A stretch of DNA of 15,447 nucleotides from CAYLNM01 sp964385045 (GTDB taxonomy: Bacteria; Planctomycetota; Phycisphaerae; Phycisphaerales; SM1A02): contig CAYLNM010000113.1 of assembly GCA_964385045.1 (NCBI GenBank), positions 1 through 15,447 of the forward strand, in the 5' to 3' direction. Of the stretch, positions 1-8,500 are shown in pieces (within the stretch, counting starts at the first letter, position 1; the number at the start of each line of letters is the position of its first letter). The translations under genes and the position numbers were made by a program. Under the pieces are notes generated by a model. That model ran no database searches. It was not told where the DNA came from and saw nothing but the letters and a program-made list of their open reading frames with translations.

Positions 1-36
1 CCGCCCGACGCCCCGCCCGACGCCCCGCCCGACGGC
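1..36 (+). repeat. 12-base tandem repeat encoding PPDA
   Basis: Three near-identical 12-base units (CCGCCCGACGCC twice, then CCGCCCGACGGC) run from the first base, so the array may extend further left. They encode PPDA-PPDA-PPDG in the receptor frame. It is probably a flexible periplasmic linker before the plug domain. Confidence 0.7.
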
Positions 37-1971
37 GATCCCGGCCTCGACAACGACTTCGCCGACCTCGCCTTCGAGGATCTCTTCGCGGTCGAGGTGT
101 CCAGCGTCGCCGGCTCCGCCCGCCCGATCCTGGGCACCCCGTCCGCGGTCACCCGCATCACGCCCGAGGACATCGACCGAACCGGCTACCGTCACCTCGC
201 GGAGGTGCTCCGGCTGGCCCCGGGCGTCGACGTCGCACGCATCAGCAACACCCAGTGGGCCATCTCGGTGCGCGGCTTCACCGGTGCGCTCGCCAACAAG
301 CTGCAGGTGCTCGTCGACGACCGGTCCGTCTACACGACCGCCTTCAGCGGAACCCTCTGGGAGACGCTCGACCTCCCGCTGTACGACCTCGAGTCGATCG
401 AGGTGGTCCGCGGGCCGGGCGCGACCCTCTGGGGCGAGAACGCGGTCAACGGCGTGGTGAGCGTCCGCACCCGGTCCGCCTTCGACACCGTGGGCCTGTA
501 CCTGCGGGCCGCGGGCGGAAACCAGACGGTGGCGGCCGGCGACCTGCGGTATGGCGCCCGCGCGGGCGAGGACACCGCGTGGCGGGTGGACGTCCGCGGC
601 AGCTCGCTCGCCGCGTCCGCCCTCGCCGGCACCGACGCCGACTCGGCCGACGACGCCCTGCTCGGCAGCGGCGGCTTCCGGCTCGACCATCGGCTCGATG
701 CGGACGCCGTCCTCACGCTCGACGGCCGGGCGTACAACGCGGGGCGCATGGGCCGCGACACGCGGTTCCCGATCCTCGCCCACCTGCAGCAGGTGGAGCG
801 CCGGGTGGACGACCGCTTCACCGGCGGGCATGTCCGCGGCCGGATCGAACGACGGGCCGACGACGGCACCGGCTGGCACGCCCAGCTGTCGCTGGACCGA
901 CTCGACACGACCCGGTACGCGCAGGAGGGCACGCAGGACGGGATCGACCTCTCGTTCCGGTCCGTCGCGCGGATCGACGAGGCGTACGTCACCTGGGGTG
1001 CCCAGTATCAGGCCCGTCGCACGGCCCTCGAGTCGAACCTCCAGCTCTCGACCAGCGCCGAGGCCGACCGGTGGGACCACGTGGTGAGCGGCTTCGTGCA
1101 GCTCGAGATGCCGCTCGCGGGCCGGGACGACCTCACCGCGCTGATCGGATCGAAGCTGTCCCACAACGACTTCTCCGGCTTCGAGGTCCAGCCCAGCGTG
1201 CGGCTCGCCTGGACGCCCACCGACGACCTCGCCGCGTGGGCCGCGGTGTCCCGGGCGGTGCGGGTGCCGTCCGTGGTCGATCAGGACATCCTCTTCGTCG
1301 ATCGCTACGCCGACACCGGCCTCCTCGCGGGTGGCCCGGCAAGCGGCTCGTTCGCGGCCCTCGGCACCTCGGGCGACCCCGCCACGGACGCCGAGGAGCT
1401 GCTCGCCCTCGAGTCCGGCGTGCGCTGGCGGCTGCACGAGAGCCTGACGCTCGACGCGACGGGATTCTGGAACGACTACGACGGGCTGCGGGTGAGCTCC
1501 CCGTTCGAGCCCAACCTCTCGCTCGCCAACAACGGACGCGGCACGGTGTGGGGCGGCGAGGTCGAGGCGACCTGGCAGCCCGTCACCTCCTGGCGGCTCA
1601 CCGGCTCGTGGTCCCTCGCCCGCGTGGACATCGAGGCCGACCGCGCGACCATCCGCAGCGACGGCACCCACGCGGAGCAGATGGCCCAGCTTCGCAGCTC
1701 GTGGGACATGACGGACGAGCTCCGGCTCGACGCCGTCGCGGCGTGGACCGATCGGCGGCCGTCCTTCGAGGCCATCGGCACGCCCCCGATCGACGATCAC
1801 CTGCGGCTCGACGTCGGCCTCACGTGGCGCCCGAGTCCCGACGTCGAGCTCTCGGTCTGGGGCCGGAACCTGCTCGACGACCGGCACCCGGAGTTCCGCG
1901 AGGACTTCTTCGCCTCGCAGACGCTCGAGCTGCGCCGCGACGTCCTCGTCGAGCTCACGCTCCGCTTCTGA
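1..1971 (+). CDS. TonB-dependent outer-membrane receptor, N-terminus missing
   Basis: The reading frame is already open at base 1 and ends in TGA at 1969-1971, giving 656 residues of a protein whose start is outside the window. A GTG at 97 is not the real start, because the frame upstream encodes the family motif DLAFEDLFAVEVSSVAG. A TonB plug domain covers about residues 33-160, with VRGF near residue 86 and VVRGPGATLWGENAVNGV from residue 135. The rest is a beta-barrel of alternating hydrophobic strands ending in LTLRF, with the terminal Phe expected for outer-membrane insertion. The family imports siderophores, cobalamin or other large ligands using TonB energy. Nothing here fixes the substrate. 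The first residues are a short Pro-Pro-Asp-Ala repeat, probably a linker after the signal peptide or TonB box. The gene converges on the kinase gene and overlaps its 3' end by 17 bases. Confidence 0.93.
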   Translation, partial: PPDAPPDAPPDGDPGLDNDFADLAFEDLFAVEVSSVAGSARPILGTPSAVTRITPEDIDRTGYRHLAEVLRLAPGVDVARISNTQWAISVRGFTGALANKLQVLVDDRSVYTTAFSGTLWETLDLPLYDLESIEVVRGPGATLWGENAVNGVVSVRTRSAFDTVGLYLRAAGGNQTVAAGDLRYGARAGEDTAWRVDVRGSSLAASALAGTDADSADDALLGSGGFRLDHRLDADAVLTLDGRAYNAGRMGRDTRFPILAHLQQVERRVDDRFTGGHVRGRIERRADDGTGWHAQLSLDRLDTTRYAQEGTQDGIDLSFRSVARIDEAYVTWGAQYQARRTALESNLQLSTSAEADRWDHVVSGFVQLEMPLAGRDDLTALIGSKLSHNDFSGFEVQPSVRLAWTPTDDLAAWAAVSRAVRVPSVVDQDILFVDRYADTGLLAGGPASGSFAALGTSGDPATDAEELLALESGVRWRLHESLTLDATGFWNDYDGLRVSSPFEPNLSLANNGRGTVWGGEVEATWQPVTSWRLTGSWSLARVDIEADRATIRSDGTHAEQMAQLRSSWDMTDELRLDAVAAWTDRRPSFEAIGTPPIDDHLRLDVGLTWRPSPDVELSVWGRNLLDDRHPEFREDFFASQTLELRRDVLVELTLRF

Positions 1972-4684
1972 CCCCGTGGCGCGGCTCGGTGCCGTCCGCG
2001 GCACGGCGGTGCGCGAGCGCCTCGAGCAGCGGGGCGGCGGCGTCGAGCACCTCGGTCGTCCGCGCCCCGCGCCGCAGCCGACCCGTCGCCAGCGCGTCCT
2101 CCACCCGGGCGATCGCGGCCCGCAGGCCGTCCCGGACCGCCGCCGCGCCCGGGGCCGCCGGCGGCCCGCCCGGTGCGAGCGCGGGGTCGGGGGACGCATC
2201 CTCGCGGGCGATCAGCGTGCGGGCCACCTCCGTCCAGCCGGCCAGGACCTCGACCGGGCCGGCCGATCCGCCGTCGTGCGCAAAGCAGGCGGCGGCGTGC
2301 TCCATCGCCGGGCCGATCTCGCCCCACCGGCCGGCCCGGACCGCGACCCGGGCCGCCAGCATCCACGCCCTCCCCAGGTCGTGGCTGAACGCCGGCTCGT
2401 CCGGCGCGGCGCGGCGTCGCGTCTCGCACACCTCGCGCAGCGTCGCCCCGAGCGTCGCCATCGTCTCGGCGGTGACGCCCGCCTCCGGCCCGGCCGCCAG
2501 CATTCGCTCGAGCAGCTCGAACGTCGTCCGGCCGGCCAGGCTCGCCCACGCCTCGTCGGCGGGGAACGCCCGGTGCAGGCGGACGGCGTCCCGCTGCGCG
2601 CGGTGCAGCCAGGGCACGAGCGACTCGTCACCGCGGTCGCGGGCAAGCATGACCATCGCCCACGCCGAGACGGCCCGGCCGTGCAGCGCGTGGCCCCACG
2701 CCCGTCCGTCCGCCGGGGTCATCTCCGCGAGCAGCTCGTCGCAGAGCGCCATGCGCTCGCGGTGCAGCGCGCGCGCCCGGGCGGGATCGCGATGCCGCTC
2801 GATGTTCGCGATGCGGTCGAGGCCCCACGCGACGTCGTCGCGGTGCCGCCGCACGTGCGGCCGCTCCTCGGCGAGGGCCCGGTCGACCACCAGCGCCCGC
2901 TGGTAGAGCTCGAGGGCGGTGTCGACGTCACCGAGATGATGCATGGTGTCGCCGAGGTAGATCGTCGCCAGGGCGTGCTCGCGCCGCCGCTCGGGGTCCT
3001 GCGGATCGCGGGCGAGGGCCTCGCGCTCGATCGCGAGGCCGAGGACCCGGGCCGCCAGCGCCGCATCGAGGTCGGCGGCCCGCGTGAGGACCGACGAGAA
3101 GCGGAGCAGAGCGTCGCCCCAGGTCTCGCGCAGCTCGGAATCGCGGACGAGCGGTCCGGTGTGGCCGCCGCCGACGTCCCGGTAGCGGGCGACCCGGCGA
3201 CCGCCGTCGTCGACCACGCGCCAGCCCTCGACCTCGTGCCGGTCGACGACGTCGACGATCACCGGGTCCTCGATCACCGCGCCCGCCGCCACCGCGGGGA
3301 TCAGGCCCGAGACGTGCTCGAACTGCCGCCGGTAGTACTCCTCGAGGAAGGCCGTGGCCCCGAACCGCCGGTCCATGGCGTCGGCCATCGCGTTGGCGAC
3401 GTCGAGGGACGCGACCAGCGACCGGGCGAGCCGCTCGGTGCTGCGCCGCTCGGCCGCGAGGCTCGTGGCGGTGATCGCGAGCAGCACCGGGAGCACCACC
3501 GCGGCGACGGCGGCGGTGGCGGTCGCGGCGCGGTGGCGGCCGACGAAGCGGCACGCCTGCGCGAACGTCGAGAGCGGTCGGGCCGCGATCGGCCGGCCCG
3601 CGAGGCGGCGGCGGAGGTCCTGCTCGAGCACCGCGGCGGAGGCGTAGCGGTCCCCGGCCGCGCGAGCGGTGGCGGTGTCGACGATCACCGCGAGGTCCTC
3701 GTCGATCCCACGGACCACGGTGCGGACGGGCTGCGGACGGGCGCGGGCCACCGCCTGCAGGCGGGCCACCAGCGGGCCGGTGGGCAGATCGATGGCGGGG
3801 CGGCCGCCGAGCAGCTCGTGCAGGATCAGGCCCATCGCGTAGACGTCCACCGCCACGCTCACCGCCTCGGGGTCGCCCGTCACCTGCTCGGGGGCGAGGT
3901 AGCCGACGGTGCCGATGACCTGCCCGCCGCGAGTGACTCGGGTCACCTCCTCCTCGTCCTCGAGCAGGCGGGCGACGCCGAAGTCGAGCACGCGGACCAC
4001 CGGCTCCCCGTCGCGGACCTCGACGAGGACGTTGGCGGGCTTGAGGTCGCGGTGGATGATCCCGCGGCCGTGGGCGTGGGCGACGGCCGCCGCCAGATCG
4101 GCGGCGAGCCGGACGATCACGCCCGGGCCGGGGCGGGCGACCCGCGCCCACTCGGTGATCGGTGGGCCCTCGACGAGGTCCATCGCGATCCACCGGCGCT
4201 CGCGGCCGTCGATCCGCGTCGTGCCGGCGTCGAGGATGGTGGCGATCCCGGGGTGACGGAGTCGCGAGAGCGCCCGGACCTCGGCGTCGAACCGCCGCAA
4301 GGCGGTCCGTTCGCGGTCCTCCTCGCCGCCGATCGCGTCGAAGAGCTTGATCGCGACCGGACGCGGCGGAACCTCGGTGCGGGCGCGATAGACCGTGGCC
4401 GATGCGCCGCGGCCGATCCGCGCCTCGATGCGGTACCGCCCGATTCGGTCGACCGGGGGGGCAGCGGTGGTCCCGGCGTCATGGGAGTCGTCCCGCAAGG
4501 CGGCCGCCGCCTCGCCGCCGTCGATCGAGAGCGGCCGATCGGCGGCCAGCAGCGAGCGCACCTCGGCCGCGAGGGCCGGAGACTCGCGCTCGAGCCGGGC
4601 GAGGGCCGCGGCCCGCTCGACCGGCGGCAGGGCGGCCACGTCGGCGCACGCCCGCGTCAACCGATCCCAGGTGACCTCGCTCAC
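1955..4684 (-). CDS. Membrane Ser/Thr protein kinase with TPR-like C-terminal half
   Basis: Hanks-type kinase of 909 residues. I chose GTG at 4684 because it overlaps the sigma-factor stop as GTGA and begins the usual N-terminal motif of these kinases (PPVERAAALARLERESPALAAEV, shown here in part). Kinase domain about residues 82-365: Gly-rich loop 91-98 (GRGASATV), catalytic Lys113, HRDLKPAN at 211-218, DFG at 234-236, APE at 264-266. All catalytic residues are present, so it should be active. One transmembrane segment lies at about 386-408. The remaining 500 residues, predicted outside the cytoplasm, are helical with TPR-like stretches (for example LATIYLGDTMHHLGDVDTAL) and probably sense a signal or bind a partner. 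It is translationally coupled to the upstream ECF sigma gene, which is its likely substrate. Longer in-frame starts up to 4861 lie inside the sigma gene and encode only an Arg/Gly-rich shadow. Confidence 0.93.
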   Translation of the reverse strand: MSEVTWDRLTRACADVAALPPVERAAALARLERESPALAAEVRSLLAADRPLSIDGGEAAAALRDDSHDAGTTAAPPVDRIGRYRIEARIGRGASATVYRARTEVPPRPVAIKLFDAIGGEEDRERTALRRFDAEVRALSRLRHPGIATILDAGTTRIDGRERRWIAMDLVEGPPITEWARVARPGPGVIVRLAADLAAAVAHAHGRGIIHRDLKPANVLVEVRDGEPVVRVLDFGVARLLEDEEEVTRVTRGGQVIGTVGYLAPEQVTGDPEAVSVAVDVYAMGLILHELLGGRPAIDLPTGPLVARLQAVARARPQPVRTVVRGIDEDLAVIVDTATARAAGDRYASAAVLEQDLRRRLAGRPIAARPLSTFAQACRFVGRHRAATATAAVAAVVLPVLLAITATSLAAERRSTERLARSLVASLDVANAMADAMDRRFGATAFLEEYYRRQFEHVSGLIPAVAAGAVIEDPVIVDVVDRHEVEGWRVVDDGGRRVARYRDVGGGHTGPLVRDSELRETWGDALLRFSSVLTRAADLDAALAARVLGLAIEREALARDPQDPERRREHALATIYLGDTMHHLGDVDTALELYQRALVVDRALAEERPHVRRHRDDVAWGLDRIANIERHRDPARARALHRERMALCDELLAEMTPADGRAWGHALHGRAVSAWAMVMLARDRGDESLVPWLHRAQRDAVRLHRAFPADEAWASLAGRTTFELLERMLAAGPEAGVTAETMATLGATLREVCETRRRAAPDEPAFSHDLGRAWMLAARVAVRAGRWGEIGPAMEHAAACFAHDGGSAGPVEVLAGWTEVARTLIAREDASPDPALAPGGPPAAPGAAAVRDGLRAAIARVEDALATGRLRRGARTTEVLDAAAPLLEALAHRRAADGTEPRHGVRSGA

Positions 4685-5346
4685 GGCTCGTCCGCTCTCG
4701 GTCCGCCGGTTCCGGGTCCGTCCGTTCCGGGTCCGTCCGCTCGGGGGACATCCCCGCCCGGTCCCTCCGCGGCCGCGCCGGACGATCCGTCCACGGCGGC
4801 GTCGGCGGCCCCCTCCGCCTCGGCGAGCGCCCGCCGCAGCCACGCCCGGGCGGCGCCCCACTCGCGGCTGACCGTCGCCCGCGAGCAGCCGAGCAGCATC
4901 GCGACCTCGTCCTCGCTGCAGCCGGCGATGAAGCGGAGCTCGACCACGCTCGCGGCCCGCGGGCTGCGGGCGGCGAGGGTCTCGAGGGCGTCGCCGACGA
5001 TCACCATGGCCTCGGGGTCCTCCCGCACCGCGAGCGCCTCGGCGTCGAGGGCGGCCCGGGCGTGTCCGCCACCGCGGCGAGCCGCGTCCCGTCGCCGAGC
5101 GTGATCGACGAGCACGTTGCGAACCGCCCGCACGATGAGCGCGAGCTCCGGCTCGCCGCCGGTCCGATCGAGCCCCGGCGCCAGGCGGATCCAGGCCTCG
5201 TGCGCGACCGCGGTCGGCTGCAGCGTGTGCCCCGTCCGCTCCCGCTCGAACAGACGACCGGAGACCGAACGGATCTCCCGGTACAGCCGCTCCAGCCGGT
5301 CGGCACGCGCGCCGTCCGGCTCATCCGAGGGGACGAGGCCGCTCAC
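4681..5346 (-). CDS. ECF sigma factor of the planctomycete TIGR02999-like, kinase-linked type
   Basis: A 221-residue extracytoplasmic-function sigma factor. It starts at GTG (5346-5344) with a GGGAG ribosome site six bases upstream. Region 2 covers about residues 16-85 and contains RERTGHTLQPTAVAHEAWIR (38-53), the family hallmark. Where ordinary ECF factors have the acidic DAED motif, this one reads QPTA with Thr45. Region 4 has a helix-turn-helix (SEDEVAMLLGCSRATVSREW, about 145-165) for the -35 element. Residues from about 183 on form a Gly/Pro/Asp/Ala tail that exceeds the usual family length (about 185). No anti-sigma factor is adjacent; the kinase overlapping it by 4 bases takes that place. 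That it directs transcription from specific promoters is family knowledge; kinase control is inference from the missing acidic motif and the operon. Confidence 0.92.
   Translation of the reverse strand: MSGLVPSDEPDGARADRLERLYREIRSVSGRLFERERTGHTLQPTAVAHEAWIRLAPGLDRTGGEPELALIVRAVRNVLVDHARRRDAARRGGGHARAALDAEALAVREDPEAMVIVGDALETLAARSPRAASVVELRFIAGCSEDEVAMLLGCSRATVSREWGAARAWLRRALAEAEGAADAAVDGSSGAAAEGPGGDVPRADGPGTDGPGTGGPRADEP
4710..4739. repeat. 15-base perfect tandem duplication in the sigma-factor tail
   Basis: TTCCGGGTCCGTCCG occurs twice in direct succession (+ strand). On the minus strand it encodes a repeated Pro-Gly-Thr-(Asp/Gly)-Gly unit in the disordered tail of the sigma factor. It is a simple in-frame slippage duplication. 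Confidence 0.75.
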
Positions 5347-5429
5347 CTGATGCTCCCGGGTGCTGCTCGATGAACGACACAGGAACGCGATCTCGCGACG
5401 GCGATCGCACCGACGCGAGGCGAACCTCG

Positions 5430-5435
5430 ATCATA
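5430..5435 (-). promoter_or_regulatory. Candidate -10 element for the sigma/kinase operon
   Basis: On the minus strand this reads TATGAT, one mismatch from the TATAAT consensus, in an otherwise very GC-rich stretch. A weak -35-like TTCGGG lies 18 bases upstream. Transcription from here would give a leader of roughly 75 bases before the GTG at 5346. The stretch 5347-5570 otherwise holds only this element, a short hairpin (TCCTTC/GAAGGA, 5477-5492), another small dyad near 5509-5521, and the terminator of the efflux operon. Confidence 0.4.
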
Positions 5436-5530
5436 GGGCTCCCCCCGAGGAACCCCGAACGCTCGATTCATCCGCTTCCTTCGACGGAAGGACATCCAAG
5501 CAAGATTCCCTCCCGGGGAGGAGTCGAGAA

Positions 5531-5570
5531 GACGCCGCGCCCACGACTCCGGGAACGGGGCGGCGGCGTC
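5531..5570 (-). terminator. Hairpin terminator after the RND pump gene
   Basis: Directly after the pump stop codon, the minus strand can fold into a 12-base-pair stem (GACGCCGC then GCCC, with one bulged C, pairing with GGGC then GCGGCGTC) around a 15-base loop. It is followed by a weak pyrimidine run TCTTCTC. The T tract is poor, as is common in GC-rich genomes, so termination rather than some other role is inferred from position and stem strength. Confidence 0.55.
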
Positions 5571-8500
5571 TCACCCGCGTCGTGGCGGGCCCGGCCGGTC
5601 GTCCTCGTCCGTCCCGTCGCCCTCCGCGGAGCCTTCGCCGCCCGCCGTCGAGGGGCGGGCGTCGCCGCTCGGCTTGCCGGGCTCGTCGCCGCCGGAGCCG
5701 CCCTCCGCACCACCACCGCCGCCGTCGCCGCCATCGCCGCCGCCGCCGCCATCGCCGCCGCCGCCGCCGGAGCCGCCTTCCCCGCCGCCGGTCAGCCGCC
5801 GCACGGTCCGCTGGACGATCGCGTCCATCGTCGGGATGAAGAACACGCCGGCGCTGGTGGCCAGCACCATGCCGCCGAAGACCGCGGTGCCGATCGCGGT
5901 GCGGCTCGCCGCCCCGGCGCCGCTGGCGAGCAGCAGCGGCAGCGTGCCGAGCACGAACGAGATGCTCGTCATCAGGATCGGCCGGAACCGCAGCTCGGCC
6001 GCCTCGAGGGCCGCGTCGCCCGGGTCCGCCCCGGCCTGCCGTCGCTGCCGCGAGAACTCGACCACGAGGATCGCGTTCTTGCTCGCGAGGGCCACGAGCA
6101 GCACGAGGCCCACCTGCAGGTAGACGTCGTTGGGCAGGCCGCGGACCGCCGCCGCGAGCAGTGCCCCGAGGATCGCGATCGGCACCGTGGCGAGGATCGA
6201 GATCGGGGTCAGCCAGCTCTCGTACAGGGCGGCGAGGGCGAGGAACGCGAAGACGACCGCGAGCGCGAAGACGATCGGGGCCACGTTGCCCGCCTGCAGC
6301 TGCTGGTACGCGGTGCCGGTCCACTCGAAGCCGAAGCCGGGCGGCAGCCGATCCTCGGCCAGTCGCTCGACCACCGCGATCGCCTCGCCCGAGCTCGTCC
6401 CGGGCCTCCCCTGCCCGCGGATCGACGCGGCGGGGAAGAGGTTGTACCGGTCGATCACCGCGGGTCCGACGATCATGTCCACGGTGGCCAGCGCACTCAG
6501 CGGCACCATGCCGCCCTCGCGGGTGCGCACCGTGAGCCGGGTCAGGTCCTCCACCGTCTGCCGCGCGTCGGCATCCGCCTGCACGCGGACCTCGTACACC
6601 TGTCCGAAGCGGTTGAAGTCGTTCACCGCCACCGAGCCGAGGTTCGCGGCCAGGGTGCCGAAGACCTCGTCGAGGGCGACGCCCTGCCGCTTGACCCGGG
6701 TGCGATCGATGTCGACGAACAGCTTCGGCACCTCGGCGGCGTAGCTGGTGAAGGCCCGCGCGAACCGCTCGTCCTGGTTGATCGCCGCGACGACGTCGCC
6801 GGTGGCGGCCGCGAGCAGCTGCGGGCCCTGGGACGAGCGGTCCTGCACCCGCAGGTCGAAGCCGCCCGCCTGCCCGAGGCCCGGGATCGGCGGCGGCAGG
6901 AAGGGCTGGATGCGGGCGGCCTGGATCGCGCCGAGCCGGGCTCCGAGGGTGTCCACGACCCCTTCGGCCGAGCTCTCCGGGTCCGGCCGCTCGTCCCACG
7001 GGGCGAGCACGGCGATCAGCGTCGCGACGTTGGACTGCGAGACGCCCGCGATCAGCGACCGGCCGCCGAGGCCGATCACCGCGTCGACCTCGGGCAGCTG
7101 CATCGCGATCCGCTCGGCCTCGCGCAGGACGGCGTCGGTCCGGGCGAGCTTGGCCGCGTCGGGCAGCTGGATGTCCACGAAGATCGCGAGCTGATCCTCG
7201 GTGGGGACGAAGCCGCGGGGCACCGAGCGCACCGTCCACACCGTCGCCGCGGCGAGTCCGGCGTACAGCACCAGCACGAGGATCGTCAGCCGGAGGGCCC
7301 GGCCCACCGCGAAGAGGTACGCCCCGCGGGCGGCCCCGAGGATCCGGTCGAACCACCGCCAGAGAACGAAGCGGCCGCGGCCGGGCGGCCGGCGGCGGAG
7401 CAGGATCGCGCAGAGGGCCGGGCTCAGGGTCAGGGCGTTGACCGACGAGAGCACCGTCGCGACGGAGATCGTGACCGCGAACTGCCGGTACAGCTCGCCG
7501 GTGAAGCCCGGCAGCAGCGACGTGGGGACGAACACCGCCAGCAGCACCGCGGTGGTGGCGACGATCGGCCCGGTGATCTCGCGCATCGCCCGGATCGCGG
7601 CGTCGTGCGGGGCGAGGTCCTCGTCCTCGATCAGCCGGCTGGCGTTCTCGACCACGACGATCGCGTCGTCCACCACGATCCCGATCGCGAGGACGAGCCC
7701 GAACAGCGTGAGCATGTTCAGGCTGAAGCCCGCGGCGAGGAGCACGCCGAGCGCGCCCACGATCGACACCGGGATCGCGATCGTCGGCACCAGCGTCGCC
7801 CGCCAGTCCTGCAGGAAGACGAAGACGGTCACGAAGACGAGGAAGGCGGCGATGAAGATCGTCCGCACCACCCCCTCGATCGACGCCCCGACGAACCGGG
7901 TGAAGTCGTAGGTGACGTCGAGCTCGATCGCGCCGGCGGCGAACTCGGGGGCCTCGGTGATGTCCCGCAGCGCCGCCCGCACGCCCTCGGCCACCTCGAT
8001 CGCGTTGGAGCCGGGCAGCTGGTAGACGCCCATCGCCGGGCTCGGCTCGCCGTTGCGGCGGCTGAAGGAGTCGTAGTCCTCCGCCCCGAGCTCGACGCGG
8101 GCGACGTCGCCGAGCCGCAGCAGCTCGCCGCCCTCGCCCACCCGCACGACGATGGCCTCGAACTCCTCGGGCGTCTCGAGCCGGCCGCGGGCGGTCACCG
8201 TGTACTGGAAGCCCGAGTCGCCGGCCGCGGGCGGCTGGCCGAGGCGCCCGGCCGCCACCTGCACGTTCTGCTCGCGGATCGCGTCGAGCACTTCGCCCGT
8301 CGACAGGTCGAGGGTGGTCATGCGGGCGGGGTCGAGCCACACCCGCATCGAGAAGTCGCTGGAGCCGAAGAGCTCGACCCCGCCCACGCCCTGCACCCGG
8401 GCGAGCGTGTCGACGAGGTTGGCCGCGGCGTAGTTCGACATCTCCAGCTCGGAGAAGGAGCCGTCGGGCGAGAAGAGGCTCAGGACCATGAGCAGGCTGG

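Noticed and set aside
97..99. GTG as start of the TonB-dependent receptor
   Set aside because: The frame is open to base 1, and the residues before the GTG (DLAFEDLFAVE) belong to the conserved motif ahead of the plug domain.
4685..4861. An N-terminal extension of the kinase into the sigma gene
   Set aside because: It encodes only Arg/Gly-rich sequence. The GTG overlapping the sigma stop is the usual coupled start and family similarity begins right after it.
1976..5104. A 1042-codon open frame on the + strand opposite the kinase and sigma genes
   Set aside because: It has low-complexity Arg/Gly/Asp composition and no recognisable motif, whereas the opposite strand encodes a complete kinase and sigma factor.
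5477..5492. A small hairpin (TCCTTC/GAAGGA) as terminator or operator
   Set aside because: It has only six pairs and no T run, and the stronger terminator stem lies nearer to the pump stop codon.
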